A stretch of DNA of 64,000 bases, taken from NCBI GenBank assembly GCA_030549495.1, contig JAUIRK010000069.1:1416001-1480000 (forward strand). The letters run 5' to 3'. Within the stretch, counting starts at the first letter, position 1. The number at the start of each line of letters is the position of its first letter. The notes beneath the pieces are model-generated. The model worked only from the letters and a program-made list of their open reading frames with translations. It did no database searches and had not been told where the DNA came from. This document shows, in pieces, positions 1 to 12,420 of the stretch. The stretch is from Nectonema munidae. Lineage: Eukaryota; Nematomorpha; Nectonematoida; Nectonematidae. Position numbers and translations under genes: made by a program.

Positions 1-628
1 AATTTTATATTTTAAGAAAAATATAAATTAGGGAGGGGGAAATAATTTCAAGAGGTTCGGGAAAAGTGCTTTTCTGAGTTTTTAAATTTCAAAATTGTCA
101 CATTTTTCAAAAAAGCTGGAAGATTTCTTTTATAAATTATAGAACAGTGACTATTTTTCTAACCGTTTTCAATATTTTTGAATAAAAATACCTTTCTTAC
201 GTTAATTTGGGTTTCGCAATATTCAGCCTATAAAAAATCTAAGTCTCTATTCAATGATATACTCAAACTCAGTTGTTGGAACTACAATATAGAGTTTATT
301 GACATATTTTTAGTGTGAAAAGGGGATTTGACTCATTATCTTTACTTTTGAATAGACTACTCGCATAAAAAATTCGTAAAAATATAATCAATATTACACC
401 TAGAAGACGATAGTGACACCCATGTGTGCACCAAGAAATATAAATCATCTGCTATTATATATTTATATAATTCATAAAAATCCTGTAGGTTTGGCGAATA
501 TAACCTATTCATTATTATTGTGAATAACTTTAAATCAAACTCTATTCGGAATTATTGGCGTACCTAAAGGATATGTCATAGCTCTTGTTATTTTTATAAT
601 TTACTCAAATTATAAGATATCAAAAGTA
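1..628. other. AT-rich stretch without a recognised gene
   Basis: No reading frame resembling a known protein and no repeat with clear ends was seen. The last six bases (AAAGTA) are the left target-site copy of the hAT element that follows. Confidence 0.6.
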
Positions 629-3600
629 CAGGGTGTCTACCAAATTTCAAAAATGAAATTCAAGAGGTTTTTAAGACGTTTTCAAGAGTAATGTGAAAAT
701 TTTTAAGGGTGAGACTATTATGAAAACAGATATATAAAACTTTGAATTCAAAATATTTATTTTATAATAATAAAGAAAGCATGCATTTAAAGTATGAGTT
801 CAACTAAGATTCTTTTTTATTAGTTTTGTTTCTTGATCAATTTTTGTGATTTCATTAGAACTATCTTTTAAAATTTTCATTTCTTCAAGCTCTTTCAAAT
901 CCATCTCCATTTTTCTTTTTCTTTCTTTTGCGGCTTCTTCGACCTTCGCTTCGGTCCTCTTTTTATCTAATGCATCTTTGTAATAAGCCTTTGCATTACC
1001 AATACTCAATAATAATTTTTTATCTATCAATGTGTTTTGAATACCATCGACTGATTGAAGATGATCGTAGACTCTCCTTCGCCCTACCAAAGTGTTTTCA
1101 TAAAGGTTTTCAGATAAACATTCTTTATTAATCGAGAATGATCTTTCTACAGAGGCATTGCCGTGGAAAAGAGTAAGAACAATATACACAACGTTTTCAA
1201 GTTCTTCACTACTATTCATAAGCTCAAAAATTTCTTTCCAAAAAATATCCAACTTTCTGCAGTTTTTGTTTTCCAAAACAAAAACCTTCAAGGCATCATT
1301 ATGTTTCAGTTCACGGTATGATAAAAGTGCCTTGTCAGCATCAATGCCCGTTAACCATTTTTTTTACTAAAACATCCAATAAATTGACAATCATTTTTTC
1401 ATTTTCACATAGCAAATATTCAGGCAATAAACATCTCAGATTGCTCATAAAATTGCTTTTCAATGGTGATCTTTCAATAATTTTTTCAGCAATGCCGATT
1501 AAAAACTTTCTACAATCATCTCTAAAAAGAAGCACAGATTGAGCATTTGCTTTTCCATTTTTAGCCAAAAGTCGTAATTCATTGCGAGTCGTAAAACCCA
1601 AATCGATTTTTGATGGATGAATAAAAAACGCTTCATTGAAAACTTTGCTAAGATCTGCTCCACTTTTGATTGCATCCATTTTCTCTTTTTCAATAAATTG
1701 TGAAAAAATATTGAAGGTAATTTTATATAACTTTTCGTGCAAAAATGGCGCCAATGGATTGGAATTCAGTTAAGAAAGGTTCCAGTTGTTTGGCAACACT
1801 TGTAAAAAATGCTAGCTTACAACATAAAAAAGAATCCTCTAATTTTTGTTTAACACGAAAAAACGTTTCACAATTTGGCGCGCACTTTTTTTCAAGAGCA
1901 GTTTTAATGTAAATTTGTAGGTTTGGTATTATCATTCTTGCTCTTTCACATATTTTTATGTTTTCTAGCCATCTTACATTGCAGAACTTCATAGGAAAAA
2001 GCTTAGAATTAGTAAACGCAGAATAATCAGCTCTTCTACTAGGAACATCTTTGAACAAATTATAAATGTCTCTGAGAAAACTAATTATTTTCCAATTTGT
2101 CTTCTTTTCCCCGTTTTTAAAAGCTCCATGTATAATATGTAAAGTACAACTTCCTGTTTCTAACAATTCTGGTGCATTAGCATTTTTGATATTCCTTAAA
2201 AATTCGCAAAAATTTCCAATTTACAGCTGGACCATCCATTGAAATTTGAATAATTTTACTGTTATTTATCGGATGAATAGCTTCTAAAAAATTTTCAAGC
2301 ATATCTGAAGCTGTGGAGTGTCCTAAAAAAGAAGAGCCCCAGTATCTGGTATGAAATTTTCCTCTTGAAAAAAATCTAATTATTATATCCATTTGTTTTT
2401 TCTGCGATATTTTGTTCAGCGTTTCATCAAAATATACTGCTAAAAAATTAGATTTTATTACCTCATCTATATTCTATATCTATTATTACCTCATCTCTTA
2501 ATACGCGATGAAAATAAGGTGCCAAACCAAAATTAATTATATAAGACAATTTATCTTTTCCCATTTTCAAAGATTGAACTTCTTTTACTTCTGGATACAT
2601 CAACTTTTGAACTTCGATTCCTTTGCAGCCAGCTCTTAATGAAAGATTATTATAAACTACATGCAATGCCCAATATATTTCAGCTTTCTTATTTCTACCA
2701 TTTTCCGTTGAAAAAAAGTTATAGGAGTGACAGCATGCGAAGACAAAGAAGACTCTGCAAAATTTGAATCAAATACAGAAGATTGAACGTTTGTTGAAAG
2801 AGAAGAAGTGGCAAAACTAGTAGAATTATTTGCTGTCATTTCATTTGCAGTATCACTACAAAAAAATCTGGAATGGAATTTTGTCTGCAAGCATTCAGAG
2901 CATTTATATGCTTTTTACTTTTAGTATGATGACTAACAATGGCACTCCTCCCCATTGTTGCTAAACTTATGTCTTTCTTACACAATGAGCAGTAGGCTAA
3001 GTGTTTATTGTTTTGATTTTCTTTGAGCCAATTTTTCCATTCAGGTTCGTTAAGCCATTCTTTTAAAAAAGTGCTTCTCTACCCTGTTTTATTAGGCATG
3101 TAAAACAAAAGTTGAAGAATATTAAAACAAAATATTAACTGCTAATCTAAAAATTACTCAAAAAAAGTTATATAGTGACATCTTTATTTTTATTATGAAT
3201 TAATAAAATACCTTTGTGTCTCTTTTTATCAAAAGTAAGAATACTTTAATGTGATATATTCCACTTAACTTTAAAACAAAAAAAGAAACAAATTTGTCCT
3301 TACAAAATAAAATGCTCGTTGAAAACATTTCGAAAAATTGCATATTTAATTTCAATAAAGCTGAAAAGAGAAAAAGTGATGCACATATTTTGATTGATGA
3401 TATAAAACATAATGATAACTAAATTTCATAATAATATTGTGTATATGAATAAAAGAGTGGGTGCTTTCTCTCTACTGAATGAATATTTCCATTACAATTT
3501 TTACAAAGTTCTTGCAATCAATCAATTGCATTGTCCTATGTTTCATTGAAGAAAAACAAATTTTGATTATTTATCGTAATGAATAAAAAAGAAATAAAAG

Positions 3601-3784
3601 AAAAATATTGAAAAATCAAGGGATGATAAAGCAACAACATTAAAAATACAGTAATTTACTATAATCTATATCTATGTTTTTATAAATGGGTACATTAGTG
3701 AAATTCAAGAGGTTTTTAAGGTTTTCAATGTTTTCAAGCGGTTTTTTCAAAATTAAGAGGTTTTCAAGGTTGGTAGACACCCTG
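629..3784 (-). mobile_element. hAT transposon with BED finger, both ends present
   Basis: A cut-and-paste DNA transposon of the hAT superfamily, transcribed leftward. The left end CAGGGTGTCTACCA is matched by its inverted copy at 3771-3784, and both ends carry subterminal copies of TTCAAGAGGTTTTT. AAAGTA stands directly outside each end (623-628 and 3785-3790). It looks like a target-site duplication, although hAT elements usually make 8 bp, so two bases may have diverged. The interior holds a broken transposase gene reading from about 3095 down to 800. The element is about 3.2 kb, a normal size for an autonomous hAT copy that has since decayed. Confidence 0.85.
800..3095 (-). pseudogene. Degenerate hAT transposase (BED finger to dimerisation domain)
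   Basis: Pieces of one hAT transposase lie in order on the minus strand but in several frames. A BED-type zinc finger is read around 2900-3000 (CSLCKKDISLATMGRS, then HHTKSKKH). Next comes the RNase-H-like part with RYWGSSFLGHS and ISMDGPAVNWKF (2180-2390), the insertion domain with SCTLHIIHGAFKNG and NVRWLENIKICERA (1723-2166), then LEPFLTEFQS. The C-terminal dimerisation motif LFHGNASVERSFSINKE is in the 800-1291 frame. Several frame changes and stops separate the pieces, so no full-length protein can be made. The family is the BED/hAT group common in invertebrates and fish. The remaining uncertainty is only the exact subfamily. Confidence 0.85.
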
Positions 3785-6433
3785 AAAGTAAAGACGTTTC
3801 ATGCTCAGCCTACTGAGATGACATCTCTCTTCTTTTCAAAATGTCAATAAACCAGAGTTATTAACATTTAAATCCCGAAATAATAAATTTAATTTTTCAA
3901 TAAGATATTTTAGGAAAAACTATAGACAATAAAATCCCATGGAAAAATAAAACATTGATTCTATTACAACAAAGTTCAATGCTCTATTCTTTCATCCAAA
4001 TATTTGTCTATTTTTTAAATTTCTAATGTACTAATAAATAGAAGTGTCAATATTATTTATTTAATATTAAATTGGGCATGTTTTTTAAAATTAATTATTG
4101 TTTATCTGTCGAATCGGATATATATCTGATGAATTTGAAATTTCTTGTTTCATTATGGTCGATCAATGTCAAAAAGAAAGATGAATATAAAAAGGATACA
4201 ATATGTTTTTTCTTAGCATAGAAAATAAAAAGTATACAAAGTGTTTTTTCTTAGCATAGAAATCTAATATACGGCCATCTTAGCTTTGTGTTATATTTTT
4301 TTTATTTACAATTTATGAAATTTTTTTTGGAACAAAACTTTCGAAATGACATTTTTTTAGTGTTTTCTATTTGTCTTCCATAAATCTCTCTCCAAGATTA
4401 GTCAACAAACGCAACTAATTGATGTGTCAGTTTGGAGATGTTTTACAAAGATCGAGATGATCATTGATGGTTTGAGCTTTGCGCGCAAAGAATTAGGAAA
4501 TCTATTATACAATTTTCGTAAAAGATTACTGTGGTTTTTCAAACGTTTATGCTCATTCGTCAAGAGTTTGACGTGTATTTTCAGTTCAAATTCAAAGTAT
4601 CTTACATGCTTGAAAAGAACTTCCCTTTTGTTTATTATTCTTTTTTTTCAACAATTGAAAAGATTTTAATAGTTTTTATGAGTGTATTGTGACTTCTATT
4701 GATAAAAAAACCTTTCATTCCTGAGAAATTAAAACTAATATTATGAAAAATTCTGCATCAAGAAAGTAGTAAATAAGTAATAAATTAAAAATTACTTAAA
4801 TATGTTATTGAAATCTTCAAAAAAAAAACGACAACGATTTATTGGAGAGAACTAAAATTAGATGACACGCTTTCCCATTCGAAGCGAGCAATTTTTATTT
4901 AAAAATGAGTCCTATCTTCAAAATAGATTTTAAACTAAATGACCTAATTCAACCGAACCAAGTGCTTAAATTTATATTTAACTCACAAAATAACTAATTA
5001 AATGGAAACCAAAAAATATTTTCAGGAATAGATAACTTGCTTATTTTGTTACATGGAAACGGGTGGCAAAATAATTCAAAATTTATCAAGTTAATTTTAA
5101 TAATTCTTTGTGATCTTTGCATCCATACTTACGTATAGCATGATTCCACCCGGAATGCTGAGTCCCGTATCTATCTAAACATTCCATCCCATTGCAAACC
5201 AAAGAACGGCCTTGGTACTATATAACTATACCTTGATATATATTTCAAATATGTCAATACAACTATGTGATCTATACTGTCTTAACACGAACGCTCTCAA
5301 AATGGGAAACAATCTTAATGTCTAATGTTAACTTGATTACTTATAAAGTTAGGATCAGGTGCGTCAGAGGAAGAAAACCTGTATAAAAAACCGGCACAAA
5401 GGAATGTAGATTGTTCCAAATAGAAAGATATGATAAGAGATATACCAAAAAAAAAACGAAAATTAGACTCCGGCCATATATACATGATATGAGTAGATAA
5501 GTTACCCCTAGAATATATATTTTACAATATGAATATACAAGCAGTCCTACAAGAAGACCTCTAAAGAGCCCAGATAATTCACCGAGGAGTTTTGAAGTGT
5601 TATTACAACTTTAAAGGGGTGACGAAATTAACATCTGTTTTGTGCGACACTTCTGCTAGAAACACGACAGATGAAAACCATTATTATTAAAAAGAGTGAA
5701 ACAATAAATACTACCATTCAAAAGTTGTAAATGAAATCCCTGTTTTTCAAAAGCGCTAATTTGTTTAGGTAAATATAGATTGCGTTAAAAAGACTGCCGT
5801 AAAAAGACCACTTTTAAATGGGAACTGAATAGTTAGTGAGAAAATGTTATCATATTAGATAGTTTTTACTTTAATTATATGTATTTTTAAAAAAAAAGTA
5901 ATAAAACTTTTTTCATACACCAAAAGAAACGCAAAAAAAATAAAATCTTTCGATCTGACTAGAATCTACTCAAAAAATGAATGTTTATAAATTAAATTAA
6001 TTTTTTGTCACTCAACGGCTACGTAAATCCTATGACATGATTGAATAAAATGAATAATTCTTGTCTTAACAAATCTAATGATTTTTGAACATTTCTTGAA
6101 TAAATTTTGACCATTCAAATAAAATACGCATATTTTCTGGATCTGAATAGCTTTAATTCAATCATATTGCATATATTATATTTGATATAAACTAGCAACC
6201 TGAGTTATGCGGTATAGCTGCTAGCATATCTTATTTTCAGATGTGGATAAGAGTTAACATTAAATTCTAGATTTGCCATCGACATACATTTTACTTATAA
6301 GATATAACACTGGATTCGGCTCATATGGGTCAAAAAAAGCTACAAGAAAGGAATAAAAATTTAAAAACCATTGCTAACCCTTATACATTTTATACAATAT
6401 TTAAAAACAAGATAATTTACGAGAGAAAAACTA
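3785..6433. other. Intergenic AT-rich DNA, no recognised gene
   Basis: No coding similarity or transposon ends were found over about 2.6 kb. A 25-base unit ending TTTTTTCTTAGCATAGAAA occurs twice in tandem at about 4204-4261. An 81-residue open frame at 4424-4669 has no recognisable domain and is probably chance. Confidence 0.5.
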
Positions 6434-8517
6434 CCTTCCTGAACCTGAAATTGGGTCAGAAATGACCCCAGAGTATAAAATTTTGCAATAATTGCTAAAT
6501 TATACAAAATTATAATTTCCTTACTGAAATTATGTGTAAAACATTATCAAGAAATACCAATGAGATACTTGTTTTATTTTACTACTTATGAAGTTTTTAA
6601 GTGATTGGGATCATTTATGACCCCGTTTCAGGAGGTGTTGATGTGAAATGTTGTCCTAAAAATTATTTATTACTGAAATTTTTAATTTTTTAGAATTTTT
6701 ACAGATAATAACATCCAGTTATGTCTCGTGAATCTCTTAGTGATAAACAAATATGAGAAACTTTAGCTACTTCAGACGATTTGGAGGTTGATAGTGAAGA
6801 AGAACTTATTTGTGATGAAGATTCAGAAACAGAAGACAATATCTTGCCTAATGAAGATGATTCTTCCTCTTCTAGTTATGAAGAAGCAGTAAAAACATAG
6901 ACACGCCAATAAGCGCATTTCAGCTACTTTTTGATGATAGTATCTTCAATATGAAAATAGATTGTTCTGAAAAGAAGGCAGCACAACTCGGTCATCCTGA
7001 ATGGAAATTGAAGAGAGAATCACTGAACACTTTTATTGGAATCATGATTTTGTTTGGCGCAACAAGAGGAAGAAAGGAATCAATCAAATGTGTTTGGAGT
7101 GATGACGGTGCATTTTGCTGACCAATTTTCAAGGCCACAATGGGGCGCGATGCTTTCCAAAATATATTGCGTTTCATTGATAATCATGAAACTCGTCACG
7201 AACGCAGAGCTTCCGATAAATTCGCTCCAATAAGAGAAGTTTGGGAAATTTTCACGAAAAATTGTTAAAGGTGACTGGTGCCCGAATCGCAAATGTGTGT
7301 TGATGAACAGTTGGTTGGTTTTCGAGGGAGATGCCCATTCCGAGTGTATATGAAAAGTAAACCAGATCGTTATGGTATCAAGATTTGGGCTAATTGCGAA
7401 AATCCTTCAGGATATGTTTGGAATTCACAAGTGTATACGGGCCAAATTTCCTCTACTCGTGAAAAAAAGCAAGGACAACGTGTGGTGTTAGATTTAGTGA
7501 AAGGTCTAGGTCAAGGATACGGAGTAACTTGTGATAATTTCTTTACTTCGCTCAAACTTGCTCAGGAGCTAGCGAAACAAAACAAAACTTTGCTTGGTAC
7601 AATAAGACAAATTCGAAAGGAACTACCAAGAATCATGTTGCCTTCCAAATCACGCGAGATCAATTCAAGCTTGTTTTTGTTTTCAAGAGATGCAATGATG
7701 GTGTCATATGTTCCTCGCAAAAACAAATCTGTTATTTTGTTATCTAGTCAACATAACGATCAAGCAGTTAGCACTGCAGAACATTCTAAGCCAGATATTA
7801 GATTACAACAAATCTAAGGATTCTGTTGATAGTGCTAACAAGGTGCTCAAAGAATTTTCTTGTCACAGAATCTCAAAAAGATGGCCATTTGTTCTTCTAA
7901 CCCATATTATCAATGTTTGTGCTTTGAATGCTTATGTGCTTTACCAAAAGAATTATTCAAATACATCACTGACAAGACTTAACTTCCTCAAAGATTTGGG
8001 TTTTGAACTCGTGAAACCTGCTATCAAAGCAAGGGCAAATCCTCCAAGAACAGGAATACCATTGTCAGTCCAAGCAGCCATGGCATCAGTTATAGGCCCC
8101 CTACCACAACAGGTTCCATCACAAATACCAGCTAATTCAGGAAAAGGGAAAAAAAATCGCCGTGCATTCTGCCCAAGGTCGAAAGACATCAAATATAGTG
8201 CTAAATGTTCGTTATGCTCTGCATTCATTTGCCCTGAACATATAGAATCCAATGTAACAACATGTGTAAACTGTAATGTTTAATTATATGTAGCCATTAT
8301 TTTACTTTCTATTAAATTTTGTTTTTCCTTTCATAAATATAACTTTTAGCAAATGAATATTTGAAAATAAAGCTTTAAAGTTTCTGAGTATAACTCTTAA
8401 TCATTTCTTTTGATTTCGGAACCTTAATAACATGTTTAAAAACAAAAAACGATTGGGGTCAAATATGACCCCATTTTAGTACTCCGTGTATTATGAGAGG
8501 TTTTAGGTAGAGGAAGG
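6434..8517 (+). mobile_element. piggyBac element with both ends (piggyBac-1)
   Basis: A TTAA-specific cut-and-paste transposon. Both ends read CCTTCCT inward. TTAA is intact at the right border (8518-8521), while the left border now reads ACTA. The left end carries the palindrome GGGTCA-GAAA-TGACCC 19 nt inside the tip (6453-6468). The right end carries TGGGGTCA-AATA-TGACCCCA (8454-8473), with exactly 44 nt to the tip. This left/right asymmetry matches the well-studied Trichoplusia piggyBac, whose transposase C-terminal finger binds such palindromes. A third imperfect copy is at 6606-6624. The transposase gene lies between the ends but is broken. Confidence 0.9.
6721..8283 (+). pseudogene. 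piggyBac-1 transposase relic
   Basis: A Met start at 6721 is followed by an acidic stretch (DLEVDSEEELICDEDSE), typical of piggyBac N-termini. A stop is already present at codon 12, and there are further stops and frame changes up to about 7277. The catalytic core is open at 7278-7817: VDEQLVGFRGRCPFRVYM holds one catalytic Asp and CDNFFTSLKLAQEL holds the next. A frame change follows, then DSVDSANKV and CALNAYVLYQ. The protein ends with the cysteine-rich DNA-binding domain KCSLCSAFICPEHIES...CVNCNV (to 8283). It is non-functional as read. Family identity is secure from the VDEQ, DNFFTS and Cys-rich motifs. Confidence 0.9.
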
Positions 8518-8789
8518 TTAAGATATTTGAATAATACATGTGAGAAAGGGTATTGAAATATTTTTATTGTTGTGCGAGTGATAGAACACACAATCACAGC
8601 TTTCATTACTTCAAAAATTAAAAAAATAAAAATGTTAATAAAATAAATTAGGGAAAACATTGGACAGCAAATTATTGCATAAGAGATAATGCACAACAAT
8701 TAATAGATATATTTTTGCTTAGTCATAGTATAATCAATAAAAAATGAAGATAAAATATTTTCACAAAGGCAAAGTAAATATCCTTGTTT
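8518..8789. other. Spacer between piggyBac-1 and the ICA1-like gene
   Basis: This is the presumed 3' untranslated and flanking DNA of the minus-strand gene. I did not see a canonical AATAAA on the minus strand shortly after the stop codon, so the polyadenylation site is not assigned. Confidence 0.4.
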
Positions 8790-10327
8790 TCAGCAATTAC
8801 TGTATTTACTCATGAGTTTCGGATTCGATAAAGGATCTAAATCAGAGAATAAATTCAGCCATTTTAAATTTAAGTCTATCGAACTTTCTTTTTCTTTATC
8901 AACATCCGCTCTATGAATGCCACTACATTGCGAAGTTTGTGGAACAAACGTGCTATCATTCTTCAAAAGTAGCGAATAATCAATATTAGGTATTTCAGGT
9001 TGTTGGCTTGACACATCTTGATTGTCGATTAAATATGAAGGAAGTAAATTTTGGTTTTTTTCTTCACAAAAAGCGTTATCAGTGATAAAGTCATGTATAC
9101 CAACGTTAATGTCTAAGTCATCCTGGGCGAGTGTAGTTGTTTCAGAAGAACCTTGTGGTAAAATATGATTTGTAGAAGGCGTTAACCATTCTAATTCATT
9201 TAATAAAGCACTTCCAAACAGAGTGTCATTACAGAAAGGTTTTTGCACTGTAAGCGAGTCAGACAAGTTTTCCTTATCCTCTGGAGAAGGGGACGAAGAT
9301 GGTTTGGCGCACATGACATCACTATTAACGGGTGTTTTTGATAATCGTGCAGACTTTTTATCCGCATTGTGTACTTCACTTTCGGCCAAGTCGATTAGAT
9401 CCATGCAAGAAATAAGTTCTTCATCAGACTCTTTGCCTGCTTCTTCTTGAACTATTTTGCAAGAATTTTTATTGTCTTCTTCACAAATTTTTCTGCTGAT
9501 CTCAGACAATTGTTTCAATTTGACAAATTCATAGGGTTGATAGCCATCAAAATTTTTTGAAATAATTTTCAAGTTGTGACTAGTTTTGTGCCAAAAACTA
9601 ATCAAGCTATTTTGATAACCAACAAGCGTTTTCGAAAACATATTGCATCGGCTAGCAACTAACAAATCAATTTTTTGAATGACATCAAATTTCATTTTTT
9701 CATAAGCGAGTTTGCTTTTCTTTACTTCGGCTTGAACTTTTCGATAACTTTCTAGAGTTGTGAAAGTGTTTGGGTCTAAATCCTGAGAAACACTCTTAAG
9801 CCAGGATAAAGACGCTCTGTAGGCTCTTCTACAAGCTTCCATCTTTTCGATGGACTCTTCGGTATCTTTAACAGCTCTCTCCAAAAATGTTTCTATGTCT
9901 TCATACATTCGAATCAATGGCGTTTGAAGGCTGTATCGGTGCTTGGATGAAAGGAGCAAGGACTTTCCAAAGGATAGCATGATATTTCCGGCTTTATTTT
10001 TATTATAATCGGATTCCAATTCCAAAAATTCACCCAGCTCACACTCTGTGTCAGCCAAAACGACGGACCTTTCATCCATCTCAGCAATGATGTTAAGTAG
10101 ATCGACGCAAGACGCTTTAACATTATTAAATGCTGTCAACTTGGAATCGATATCAGCGTCACTTGATACGATGCACTCGTCTTCATCCCTTCCCAACTTA
10201 CTCTTGACAATCTGCATCGTGAGCCAGTAGTGCTTCTTGACTTTGCCTAAGGTGGAAGTGTCTTCATACTCAAAATGCCTAACACGATCATCCAATTTTT
10301 TATGCATTTGGTAACTTCTTATCATTT
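8790..10327 (-). CDS. ICA1/ICA69-like arfaptin-homology protein, terminal exon
   Basis: Homolog of islet cell autoantigen 1 (ICA69; RIC-19 in worms). In known animals this protein works with Rab2 and PICK1 on Golgi-derived membranes in dense-core vesicle formation. The exon opens after a minus-strand acceptor (TTTTTTAG) at about 10328 in phase 1 and encodes about 512 residues. Residues about 30-270 match the AH/BAR-type domain, with SSDADIDSKL, KAGNIMLSFGKSLLLSS, SWLKSVSQDLDPNTF, KIDLLVASRCNMFSKTL and FWHKTSHNL. A low-complexity acidic linker follows. The extreme C-terminus WLNLFSDLDPLSNPKLM matches the conserved tail of vertebrate ICA1. The frame is unbroken. At least one upstream exon, possibly only a short leader, is missing. 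An alternative start is the first Met (MIRSYQ) just inside the exon. The whole conserved protein lies in one exon, whereas vertebrate ICA1 is split into many. Confidence 0.93.
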
Positions 10328-11502
10328 CTAAAAAAGAAAACAAACATTTACTTCACTCTATAATAGCAAAAATCTGTTTTTTTACTTTAAAAAGACAACC
10401 CCTTGCTTTTAAGATTGCCTAAAATGGGCGCACATTACGGGAAGGGGCGACAATACACTATCCAAAAATATGTAAAATTCAAAGTGAAGAAAATAAATTT
10501 AATTACAATTAAAGACAAATTGATTGGCAAAGAGTTAGAATTACTTAGGAATATCGTGTAAGAGAAGATAATATAGAATAAAATAGGACTTGTCAAATAT
10601 TGCATCCTTATGGGTACTCTTATAGTAGAAGTAATGGTAAGATTTACTGTATCCCTCTTTTGCAACATTGGTTGCGCCCTTGTATACAGGATTAGGCATT
10701 TAGCAATGCACGAAAAGTCGCCCATATGAGATCAGTTAACTATTTTTTGAAATTGAAATAATTTTTTTGAGTCTATTTTTCATAAGAATTGGGATATCCT
10801 ATTTTTAATCATATACATTGAGAATGAGTACTCATAGTAATTTGCGTTTTTGAAAATTCAAAGCTTAAAAAATGAAATAAAACTCATAAATAAATATTTA
10901 AAAAATTAATAACTAGGCTTGCCAAACTAATTTTAGATATTCTGTAAAAAAAAATGAGCGTAGTCTGTTCATAATATTCGGTATGGGATGTCCAAATCTT
11001 TGATCAATGCTTGAATGAAAAATAATAGGTAAATGATTCTATATTATTACCTATAAGAGAGTACTTTTCTCCATATCATGTTCTAATCATTATTTCAACA
11101 AACTAACTCAGCTAAGCAAAATACCTAACCAAAGTGTCAAACCGCAAAATTCCGTCCTTCGATTATTATCCTTCAAACATAAACATTCGTCAGGTTTTTT
11201 TGAGAACATATTGCCTTACGTGTAATTTGTTCGTAAGTTGTTTCAATAAACCGTTAAGGGGCGATATCCGCTCCGTATTTAATTTCTAGCAACAAAAAAG
11301 CTTATAACTAGAGAAAATGTCTCGAAAATGCGGCATAGAAATTTACCATTACTGAATCAGTGCGTGCCAGTTGCTCTGTAACTTATCACTTGGATAACAG
11401 AATTAGGCGATAATTAATCACGGTGCATCTTTTTCCTACTACTTTCGTTCAATGTTCACTGTGCATTTGTGTTCCAACAGGGATAATTAAAACCAATTCT
11501 AA
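10328..11502. other. Upstream of the ICA1-like exon, no recognised gene
   Basis: The upstream ICA1 leader exon and promoter should lie here or beyond, but none could be pinned down. The ends of 10423-10724 share ATGGGCG in inverted orientation and may be a weak MITE. Open frames here (10435-10725) have no recognisable domain. Confidence 0.4.
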
Positions 11503-12420
11503 TTGAAAAAGTATGTCGTTCTCGCTGTTTTCGCAAAGCGTTTAATCCGAATACGCTTGTGGATTCAGTACAATAAAAAGGCATGGATCACTACTGTCAT
11601 TTTTGAGAGATCGGTATTAAGGGTGAACAAAAGAATGCACAAAGACAAAAAAATATTGTTCTATTCTGTTACAACACTATTAGTCACAAATCAGAAAATT
11701 GTCTAATGTAACTGTAATGTTACTTCCTCAAAACACCACGTCACACATTCAGCCAATGGATGCTGGAATCATCCACAATTTCAATGCACACTACAGAAAA
11801 TTACAGACGCATCACTACATTTAGTGTGCTGAAAAGAATCAGTTTCTAAAGGTGACAGTAAGCTTAGCTTTAGAAATGGTTAAGACAGCCTGGAGGAATG
11901 TTAGTCCTACAAATATCCAAAACTGTTGGCATCATACTTCAATGATGCGTACTTCATTATTAGAAGACAAAGAAATTTCAGGTGGATGAAATTTCTCTAG
12001 TGAAGTGCTTTAAGAGTGATATAGTTGCGTTGATTAACACTACACAAACAATCAATATCTGTATGTCTACTGAAGAAAAATGTGTGAAAACTGCTGACTG
12101 TTGAGAGTACCTTAAAAGTAGGCTCTCCATTGACTGAAAATGACATTTTACAGTTGGCTGGGTGTTCTACGAAAACTGATGATCAGGACAGCGATGAAAG
12201 TAAAGAGGAGCTCACAGCACCAGTGACCCTCAAAAATGCATAGACAAGTTTTGATGATTTAAGACGATTCCTACATCCCCGCTATAGCTGATATAGGCTT
12301 CTTTGAACAAGACCGGCTCTTCTCTAGCTGAAAACAACTTAGATAATATATGGGCTGCAATGCGAACTTTAGAAGACTTTTTTACTTCAAGAAAATGAAT
12401 CAATGTACTTAGAATTTTTT
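11503..12420 (+). pseudogene. Tigger/pogo (Jerky-type DDE) transposase relic
   Basis: The C-terminal half of a pogo-superfamily transposase survives in pieces. KKAWITTVIFE and NKRMHKDKK (11503-11706) match the block before the second catalytic acid. LLPQNTTSHIQPMDAGI with YRKLQ (about 11720-11815) is the hallmark motif of Tigger/JRK proteins. MVKTAWRNVSPTNIQNCW (from 11876) is the following helix block. The expected LDNATSH catalytic motif has decayed, and stops and frameshifts are frequent. No clear terminal inverted repeats or TA duplications were found, so the element limits are unknown. It is an old copy, unlikely to encode anything. Confidence 0.8.

Noticed and set aside
4424-4669. 81-residue open frame
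   Set aside because: Phe/Leu-rich translation of AT-rich DNA, with no domain and no splice context.
7953-8252. 99-residue minus-strand frame
   Set aside because: It overlaps the piggyBac C-terminal domain on the other strand and has no similarity of its own.
9223-9450. Open frame on the plus strand inside the ICA1-like exon
   Set aside because: It is the shadow of the minus-strand gene, whose protein identity is clear.
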